A stretch of 64,000 nucleotides of DNA from Methanothermobacter sp. MT-2 (GTDB taxonomy: Archaea > Methanobacteriota > Methanobacteria > Methanobacteriales > DSM-23052), in NCBI GenBank assembly GCA_003584625.1, contig AP017647.1:621501-685500 (forward strand), written 5' to 3'. A model generated the notes under the pieces. It saw nothing but the letters and a program-made list of their open reading frames with translations. It was not told the DNA's origin and ran no database searches. Each line of letters starts with the position of its first letter. The stretch's first letter is position 1. Shown here piece after piece: positions 58,449 through 64,000 of this stretch. The translations under genes and the position numbers were made by a program.

Positions 58449-59000
58449 TTGTATTATAAAACAAAGATCATAGACACAGTTAGAATACCACCACACCGTT
58501 TTGAAGAACCCCTAGAGGAGGTTACATTCGACATACTCAACGAAACCTATGTAGGTAAAATGGATAAGAAACTTGGACAGATGCTCACAGTAACAGACAT
58601 AGAAGAGATAGGAATAGGCAAAGTTATAATGGGTGACGGGGCCGCCTACCATGAAGTAACATTCAACGCACTTTTCTTCAAACCAGAACTCCAAGAGATA
58701 GTTGAAGGTGAAGTGATAGAGATAGCAGAATTCGGCGCATTTGTAAGGATAGGGCCGATGGACGGTCTGGTCCATGTTTCACAGGTTACAGACGACTACA
58801 TAACCTATGATGCTAAAAAACGCGTCCTAGTCGGTAAAGAGACCAACAGGAGACTTGAAGAAGGCAACCGTGTGAGGGCGAGGATAGTGTCCATAAGCCT
58901 TAAAGAAGAAGGTAAGATAAAAATAGGCCTCACAATGAGACAACCAGGACTCGGGAGACTCGAATGGATCGAAGAAGAGAAGAGGAAGAGTAAAAAATGA
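58449..59000 (+). CDS. rpoE1: RNA polymerase subunit E' (Rpo7)
   Basis: The stalk subunit of archaeal RNA polymerase, orthologous to Rpb7. The 183-residue protein has the N-terminal tip domain ([20 protein letters not shown]) and a C-terminal S1 domain ([29 protein letters not shown]). TTG start after GAGGGAT. It overlaps the spt4 gene by ATGA. Confidence 0.95.
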   Translation: MYYKTKIIDTVRIPPHRFEEPLEEVTFDILNETYVGKMDKKLGQMLTVTDIEEIGIGKVIMGDGAAYHEVTFNALFFKPELQEIVEGEVIEIAEFGAFVRIGPMDGLVHVSQVTDDYITYDAKKRVLVGKETNRRLEEGNRVRARIVSISLKEEGKIKIGLTMRQPGLGRLEWIEEEKRKSKK

Positions 59001-59179
59001 CGCTGAAAGCATGCACCAAATGTAAAAGGATCACAGAAGAGGAACACTGTCCAGAATGTGGAGGTTTAACCTCCACTAATTGGAGTGGAGTGCTAATCAT
59101 AATCAACCCCGAAAAATCGAGGATAGCCAGGGAATTATCCATCACCAAACCCGGAGAATATGCGCTGAGGGTTAGATAG
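58997..59179 (+). CDS. spt4: Transcription elongation factor Spt4 (RpoE'')
   Basis: A 60-residue zinc-ribbon partner of Spt5: [21 protein letters not shown] (two CxxC) and [20 protein letters not shown]. It is coupled to the polymerase stalk gene by a four-base overlap. Confidence 0.95.
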   Translation: MTLKACTKCKRITEEEHCPECGGLTSTNWSGVLIIINPEKSRIARELSITKPGEYALRVR

Positions 59180-59180
59180 A

Positions 59181-59699
59181 GTGTTAATCCTACCAAAAAG
59201 ATTGCGAAGAAAATTAAAAGAGCCATTCGGGAGACTATACACCTCCCCAGAGGATGCGCCAATACCAGAAGGTGCATTCCTAATATCTGTAGGTGATTTT
59301 ACAACCCACAACCTAATAAAGACCGGATTAAAACCCAACCTAGCCATAATAGATAATCTCATCCAAAGAAAAACATCAAAATATAAGATTAGATATGATG
59401 CGAAAATCTTAAAATGCAAAAACCCCCCTGGTACCATAACAGACGAACTATGGACCAGTATCAATGAAGCTATCAAATCAAAAGATAATTTCCTAATCAT
59501 AGTAGATGGTGAAGAAGACCTTGCAGTTTTACCATCAATCATATTAGCACCCCCAAATACACTCATATTCTATGGACAACCCAACGAAGGAGTTGTCCTG
59601 GTCAAAGCAGAAAAGATGAAACAAAAAGCAGAAGAACTGATCAGACAATTTAAGGAGGTAAAAGCAGATGGAGATCAAAATAATCGAAGAAAAAGATAA
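59181..59699 (+). CDS. GTP-dependent dephospho-CoA kinase (DUF359)
   Basis: A 172-residue protein of the archaeal DUF359 family, whose Thermococcus member was shown to phosphorylate dephospho-CoA with GTP, the last step of CoA synthesis. FLISVGDFTTHNLIKTGLKP, AIIDNLIQRKT and LIIVDGEEDLAVLPSIILAP carry the conserved acidic residues. GTG start one base after spt4. Its 3' end overlaps the S24e start by 32 bases. Confidence 0.88.
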   Translation: MLILPKRLRRKLKEPFGRLYTSPEDAPIPEGAFLISVGDFTTHNLIKTGLKPNLAIIDNLIQRKTSKYKIRYDAKILKCKNPPGTITDELWTSINEAIKSKDNFLIIVDGEEDLAVLPSIILAPPNTLIFYGQPNEGVVLVKAEKMKQKAEELIRQFKEVKADGDQNNRRKR

Positions 59700-59973
59700 T
59701 CCACTCCTTTCAAGGACTGAGATAACATTCGAATGTTTATATCATGGAGAACCAACACCAACAATACTCGAAGTCAAAAAGAAGCTAGTTGCCATGCTAA
59801 ACTCTGACAATGACCTTCTAGTTGTAGACACCCTAAAACCATACTTCGGAGAAGGCAAGGCCAAAGGATATGCGAAAGTCTACCAGGACAAAAAGGCATT
59901 AGAAGAAATCGAACCAAAACATATCATAGAAAAGAACTCGGAAGAGAAAGCGGAAACTGAGGGAGAAGAATGA
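59668..59973 (+). CDS. rps24e: Ribosomal protein S24e
   Basis: A 101-residue small-subunit protein: [35 protein letters not shown] and [17 protein letters not shown], with an acidic tail. AAGGAGGT precedes the ATG inside the upstream gene. It overlaps S27ae by ATGA. Confidence 0.96.
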   Translation: MEIKIIEEKDNPLLSRTEITFECLYHGEPTPTILEVKKKLVAMLNSDNDLLVVDTLKPYFGEGKAKGYAKVYQDKKALEEIEPKHIIEKNSEEKAETEGEE

Positions 59974-60122
59974 GCAAACATAGATTATATGAAGTCAAAG
60001 ACGATAAAATCAAGAGAAAGAACCCATTCTGTCCCAGATGTTCAAGTGGAGTTTTCATGGCAGACCATGGGGACAGATACGCCTGTGGAAAGTGTGGATA
60101 CACCCAATGGAAAAACAGGTAG
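59970..60122 (+). CDS. rps27ae: Ribosomal protein S27ae
   Basis: A 50-residue zinc-ribbon protein with two Cys pairs, CPRC and CGKC, in [10 protein letters not shown] and [11 protein letters not shown]. The start codon overlaps the S24e stop. Archaeal S27ae lacks the ubiquitin fusion of eukaryotes, as here. Confidence 0.96.
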   Translation: MSKHRLYEVKDDKIKRKNPFCPRCSSGVFMADHGDRYACGKCGYTQWKNR

Positions 60123-60132
60123 GGACTAGGAA

Positions 60133-61551
60133 TTGAAACTAAGAAATGGCAGACTGCAAAAAAAGATGGATGAAAAAGCTGCCAAATTCACATCCTCACT
60201 AGAATTCGATCACCACATCTTCTATGCAGATATAGAATGTAACCTAGCCCATACAAGGATGCTAGCCCAAGAGGGCATAATCAATAAAGAAACAGCCAAA
60301 AAAATAATCCAAAGCTTAAAAGAACTTAAAAAAAAGGGCATGAAAGCCCTTAATATAGACCCCTCCATCGAAGACATCCACATGGCCATAGAAGAATACG
60401 TCACAGAAAAAATAGGTGATGAAGCCGGTTTCATGCACACAGGGAAATCAAGAAACGACCAAGTGGCAACAGACCTCAGATTAGCCCTCAAAGAAAAAAT
60501 ACAAGACATACAAAAAGAACTACTAGACTTCATCAAAGTCTTGGCTGAAATGGCCGAAGACCATAAAGATACTATAATAGTAGGCTACACACACCTTCAA
60601 CACGCCCAAGCCACCACATTCGCACATCACCTACTCGCATATGCCTATTCCCTGAAAAGAGACTATGAACGTCTAAAAGATGCTTATAGGCGGGTTGATG
60701 TTAATCCACTCGGCTCCGCGGCCTTGACAACAACAAGCTTCCCAATAAACAGAGAACTGACAACAAGATTACTAGGATTCAAGGATTACATGGAAAATTC
60801 AATGGATGCTGTAAGTAGCCGGGACTTCATAGCAGAGACAATATTCGACCTTGCAATGATAGCCGCCAACCTTAGCAGGATCTGCGAGGAGATAATACTC
60901 TGGAGCACCTATGAATTCGGCCTAATTGAATTAGCAGATGAATTTTCATCAACATCATCTATAATGCCCCAAAAAAAGAATCCGGATGTTGCTGAGATAA
61001 CCCGGGCAAAAACTTCAAACATTTACAGTAACTTGATAGCCGTCCTTGGTATCCTGAAGGGGTTACCCTATACTTATAATCGTGATCTTCAGGAGATCAC
61101 ACCACATCTTTGGGATGCTATTGAAACATGCCATGATATGATCCTAATGGTCAGGAGGATGTTATCCACCATCAGAGTAGATAAGGATAGGGGTTTTGAA
61201 CTTGCAGTTTCCAATTTCGCCACTGCAACAGACCTTGCAGATACTATTGTAAAAGAGAAGAACATCCCATTTAGAACAGCGCATAAAATCGTGGGGCGCC
61301 TAATCAACCATTCAATAAAAGAGGGTATAAACCCATTAGATGTTGATTCCAGGTTACTAGATAAAATCAGTGAAGAGGTCATGGGAAAGAAACTTGGATT
61401 GGATGATAAGATCATAAAAAGGGCTCTTGATCCCAGGGAAAATGTTAAAATGAGGAATGTTCCAGGCGGCCCCTCCCCTACCATGATAGATATGAGTATT
61501 AAGAGATTAAGGGCATATGTTGAAAGCGAACTTGGATCAGCTGAGCCATAA
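60133..61551 (+). CDS. argH: Argininosuccinate lyase
   Basis: Splits argininosuccinate to arginine and fumarate. The 472-residue protein of the fumarase/aspartase superfamily has [16 protein letters not shown], the catalytic His in [28 protein letters not shown] and the flexible loop [18 protein letters not shown] start, 10 bases after the S27ae stop. The other arginine genes in the window, argJB, are 57 kb away. Confidence 0.95.
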   Translation: MKLRNGRLQKKMDEKAAKFTSSLEFDHHIFYADIECNLAHTRMLAQEGIINKETAKKIIQSLKELKKKGMKALNIDPSIEDIHMAIEEYVTEKIGDEAGFMHTGKSRNDQVATDLRLALKEKIQDIQKELLDFIKVLAEMAEDHKDTIIVGYTHLQHAQATTFAHHLLAYAYSLKRDYERLKDAYRRVDVNPLGSAALTTTSFPINRELTTRLLGFKDYMENSMDAVSSRDFIAETIFDLAMIAANLSRICEEIILWSTYEFGLIELADEFSSTSSIMPQKKNPDVAEITRAKTSNIYSNLIAVLGILKGLPYTYNRDLQEITPHLWDAIETCHDMILMVRRMLSTIRVDKDRGFELAVSNFATATDLADTIVKEKNIPFRTAHKIVGRLINHSIKEGINPLDVDSRLLDKISEEVMGKKLGLDDKIIKRALDPRENVKMRNVPGGPSPTMIDMSIKRLRAYVESELGSAEP

Positions 61552-61584
61552 CTTATATATATTTGATATTATCATTATTATCTT

Positions 61585-61725
61585 ATGGAAGCGAAAAATG
61601 AATCTCGGATAATAGGAATCGTCGCGGTCCTTATAGGTATATTGATGATTATATACCCTTACCTTGTAGGATACCTTGTAGGTATTTTCTTGATTATTTA
61701 TGGCCTGTTAAAGTTTTTTGAATAG
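61585..61725 (+). CDS. DUF3096-like small membrane protein
   Basis: A 46-residue protein, MEAKNESRIIGIVAVLIGIL then two hydrophobic hairpin segments, resembling the DUF3096 family of tiny archaeal membrane proteins. It follows argH by 33 bases, with TATATAT immediately after argH as a possible promoter. Its last 18 bases overlap the convergent PP-loop gene. Function unknown. Confidence 0.65.
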   Translation: MEAKNESRIIGIVAVLIGILMIIYPYLVGYLVGIFLIIYGLLKFFE

Positions 61726-62712
61726 GCTCCAGGTTAGGTTAAGCGCTTCTCCAGGTTCCAGTATCCCGGCGCGGGTTTCTCTAAGTATCCTTTGGATTGA
61801 ATATCTTCTTAGGTGGGGGAATTTTCTTTGAACTTCTCCTAGTAGTGGGCATCCGAAAACTTGGGATCCTTTGATGTTGAATTGTGAAGTTAGATTTTCC
61901 ACTTCCTGTTTAGATGCTGCTAGGAGGGCTGGGAGGTTCACTCTTAGAATACCTTCTGTGGTGTTTATGGCCTGGGAGGAGGTTGGTAGCAGGTCTCCGA
62001 ATATAACAGTCCTAATATTATGATTTTTCGCATAGTTTATTATTGTTTTGTTTATTTGTTTGGAGCATCTTCCACAGGGGTGGAATCTTCCTTCAAGGGC
62101 TTTTTTTATAAGATTTGAAAAGTCGACTTTGATATATTTATGTTTTATTTTTAGTGTTTTTGATAGTTTTTCTATGTTTTCTCTGAAATGTCCTGGTAGT
62201 ATTATGTTTCCTGGGTCTGCTGTTATGGCTTGGACGGTGAAACCAAGGTTTTTGGCTATTATGGTTGAGAAGCTGCTGTCAACTCCACCAGATAGTGCTA
62301 CTATAACTTTCCCTTTTGGAGCTTCCAATTTATAATCTAGGAAGTCAAAGTTTGGGATTTTTTTCAGTCTTTCCATGAGAAGATCCTTGAAGACTTCTAG
62401 TTGGTCTTTTGCTATTTCCCTGGGTAGGGATTCTATTTTATTTAGTGAAAGTTTCATCCTATATTTTTTCAGGATTAGATCGCTGTAGGCTTCGACGTGG
62501 ACTCTATCGACTCCTAGGGCTTCTTTAAGTTTACCGGCAACCCACCCGCCCTTGCCTATTATAACAGATTTGTCCGATCTGTCAGGGGCTATGATGATGA
62601 TCTCATTTTTTTTCTTGTTAAAAATCACATCTTTGATATTCACATCAACCCTTTCGTGGCCTATATTTTCTCTAAGCTCTTCTATCATCTCCCTTAAATA
62701 TGATAACTTCAT
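61708..62712 (-). CDS. PP-loop ATPase with N-terminal KH-like domain
   Basis: About 334 residues. The N-terminal part has a KH-like IIGKGGWVAGKLKEALG (RNA-binding GxxG). The PP-loop domain has KVIVALSGGVDSSFSTII, then HPCGRCSKQINKTI (CxxC) and VIFGDLLPTSSQAIN. The combination suggests thiolation or adenylation of an RNA, but the substrate is unknown. Open frame continues to a GTG at 62766, but that part is AT-rich with TATA-like sequence, so I start at 62712; a later ATG (MIEELREN) is also possible. Confidence 0.82.
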   Translation of the reverse strand: MKLSYLREMIEELRENIGHERVDVNIKDVIFNKKKNEIIIIAPDRSDKSVIIGKGGWVAGKLKEALGVDRVHVEAYSDLILKKYRMKLSLNKIESLPREIAKDQLEVFKDLLMERLKKIPNFDFLDYKLEAPKGKVIVALSGGVDSSFSTIIAKNLGFTVQAITADPGNIILPGHFRENIEKLSKTLKIKHKYIKVDFSNLIKKALEGRFHPCGRCSKQINKTIINYAKNHNIRTVIFGDLLPTSSQAINTTEGILRVNLPALLAASKQEVENLTSQFNIKGSQVFGCPLLGEVQRKFPHLRRYSIQRILRETRAGILEPGEALNLTWSLFKKL

Positions 62713-62814
62713 ATAATATAATATACAAGATATTATTAGTAGTGTTTTTAGGGTGCCTTTCTCCACCTGGGGGGGATTATCCTAGGGTGGGAAGCCTAAG
62801 AGGGTGAAATTGTA

Positions 62815-63423
62815 ATGCCAGATATTAGAAGCCTTCTCTTTGGGGATAGGGAAGATGAATGGATCCGTAAAAGGGAAACTGAGAATATAATAATAGGTTA
62901 TGGTTATAGGAAGTTCAGCAAACCCCCAATTATCGGTGAGAATCCTCTTATAAGATCTAATACTGTTATCTATAATGATGTGACCATTGGCGATAATCTC
63001 CGCACCGGCCATAATGTGCTGATCCGGGAGAAAACAACAATTGGAGACGATGTACTGATAGGTACAAACACTGTCATAGAAGGACATTCAAAGATTGGGG
63101 ATAATGTTAGCATACAATCAAATGTTTACTTGCCGAAAAAAAGTTACATTGAAGATAATGTTTTCATAGGACCATGCGCATGCTTCACCAATGACAGGTA
63201 CCCGGTGAGGGTTAAATATAAACTCAGAGGCCCTATAATAAGGGAGGGGGCGTCTATAGGTGCTAACACAACATTCCTTTCAGGTATTGAGGTTGGTGAG
63301 GGTGCTATAGTAGCTGCTGGTGCTTTAGTCACAAGGAATGTGCCTCCATGGTCACTTGCTATTGGGGCACCAGCAAAAATCAAGGCACTGCCAAAAAAAC
63401 TCAGAGTACCCAACAGAATCTAA
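62815..63423 (+). CDS. Left-handed beta-helix acyltransferase (hexapeptide repeat)
   Basis: A 202-residue protein with hexapeptide repeats from about residue 45 ([54 protein letters not shown]) and the C-terminal [14 protein letters not shown] cap. These match N-acetyltransferases acting on nucleotide amino sugars (WlbB/PglD-like). The start is the ATG at 62815 after GGTGAAATT. It diverges from the PP-loop gene. Likely role: surface-glycan sugar synthesis. Confidence 0.88.
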   Translation: MPDIRSLLFGDREDEWIRKRETENIIIGYGYRKFSKPPIIGENPLIRSNTVIYNDVTIGDNLRTGHNVLIREKTTIGDDVLIGTNTVIEGHSKIGDNVSIQSNVYLPKKSYIEDNVFIGPCACFTNDRYPVRVKYKLRGPIIREGASIGANTTFLSGIEVGEGAIVAAGALVTRNVPPWSLAIGAPAKIKALPKKLRVPNRI

Positions 63424-63469
63424 AACAGGGGGCACACCCCTAATGGATTAGGATTTTACCCGGATATGG

Positions 63470-63934
63470 TTAATCCCTCGAATATAATCCTATTATCTCT
63501 GTTTTTTCTATTATATGTCCTTTCATGGCTTCTAGGAGTTCTTCTTTGGATGCTCCGGGTTCAAGCTCAAGCCTCTTATCCAAGGCATATAATTTGAAGA
63601 AGTATCTGTGCACTCCGAATGGTGGGCATGGACCTCCATATCCTAGATTGCCGAAATCATTAAGTCCTTGGATGATCCCATTTTCAAATTCGCCAACTGT
63701 CTCCACACCCTCTGGGAGGCTGTTAATTTCTGGTGGTATGTTGAATATGAGCCAGTGCGTCCATGTTTTGGATGGTGCGTCTGGATCATCTGAGATTATG
63801 GCGAGGGTAACGGTCCCGCTGGGCACATCTTTCCATGTGAGTGGCGGGGAGATATTTTCACCATCACAGGTATACTTTCTTGGTATTCTTTCCCCATCCT
63901 TAAAGGCACTACTTTTAATTTTAAACTTAGACAC
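63470..63934 (-). CDS. YbhB/YbcL-family PEBP-like protein
   Basis: A 154-residue phosphatidylethanolamine-binding-protein homologue: IPRKYTCDGENISPPLTW, ISDDPDAPSKTWTHWLIFNIP (the DPDxP ligand pocket) and GGPCPPFGVHRYFFKLYALD. Small PEBP proteins are widespread in bacteria and archaea and may bind anionic ligands; their role is unclear. It is convergent to the acyltransferase gene (46-base gap), and no partner is adjacent. Confidence 0.93.
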   Translation of the reverse strand: MSKFKIKSSAFKDGERIPRKYTCDGENISPPLTWKDVPSGTVTLAIISDDPDAPSKTWTHWLIFNIPPEINSLPEGVETVGEFENGIIQGLNDFGNLGYGGPCPPFGVHRYFFKLYALDKRLELEPGASKEELLEAMKGHIIEKTEIIGLYSRD

Positions 63935-64000
63935 CCCCAGAATATTTTTTTATCCTATGTTTAGATAATATTATCTTATGGATTATAAAATAAATGTTCC

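Overview
The window reads as a chromosomal segment of a thermophilic hydrogenotrophic methanogen, most likely Methanothermobacter or a close relative in the Methanobacteriales. Archaeal markers are an HMf-type histone, a thermosome, RfcS/RfcL clamp loader, RpoE'/Spt4, aIF2-gamma, aIF5B, S6e, S24e, S27ae, S28e, L7Ae and L24e, and TATA-box promoters. Methanogen markers are MtxX (methanogenesis marker 4), F420-dependent NADP reductase, the F420H2 oxidase FprA and cyclic 2,3-diphosphoglycerate synthetase. From memory, the gene order matches the MTH_18x to MTH_27x stretch of M. thermautotrophicus; no search was run. The DNA is AT-rich, many genes start with TTG, and I found no tRNA, rRNA or CRISPR array.

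Layout. 0-3 kb: end of a membrane protein, a small anchored protein, argJ and argB. 3-6.8 kb: an ABC-2 exporter pair and an acyltransferase-3 gene, set among gene-poor DNA that looks accessory. 6.8-10.4 kb: leuB/aksF family dehydrogenase, TPR and HEAT-repeat proteins, malate dehydrogenase. 10.6-15.4 kb: pdxT followed by the split archaeal glutamate synthase (amidotransferase, GXGXG, FrhB-like and FMN subunits). 15.4-20 kb: MFS exporter with a dual-CDGSH protein, then acetate transporter and acetyl-CoA synthetase. 20-26 kb, minus strand: thermosome, FprA, a peptide-deformylase-like protein, cPGS, UPF0058. 26-36 kb: hisD, aspS, cbiC, hemL, DUF4012, mtxX, uppS, tatD, CMD, riboflavin reductase, DUF483, dedA. 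36.3-37.7 kb: decayed IS605/IS1341 tnpB scar. 37.7-42.4 kb: FwdC-like protein, degenerate PP-loop protein, rfcL, rfcS, aroE. 42.5-52.2 kb: RNA-free RNase P (HARP), hisS, hisI, PINA-like ATPase, epimerase, npdG, hxlB-type isomerase, endA, trpS, spoIIM-like, thrC. 52.3-61.6 kb: histone, then a long translation/transcription cluster ending in argH. 61.6-64 kb: DUF3096, PP-loop/KH protein, hexapeptide acyltransferase, PEBP.

Most of the window is ordinary core metabolism and information processing. I did not find a convincing new multi-gene system. The best leads are: (1) a circularly permuted FrhB-like subunit inside the glutamate synthase operon; (2) a shared inverted repeat, TACC-N4-GGTA, directly upstream of the TATA boxes of both the pdxT-glutamate synthase operon and the thermosome gene; (3) a peptide-deformylase-like protein with a HExxH site; (4) a PP-loop protein whose nucleotide-binding loop has degenerated; (5) a one-base frameshift removing the first catalytic aspartate of a PIN-domain protein; and (6) abrupt switches between keto-rich and amino-rich codon blocks, some inside single genes.
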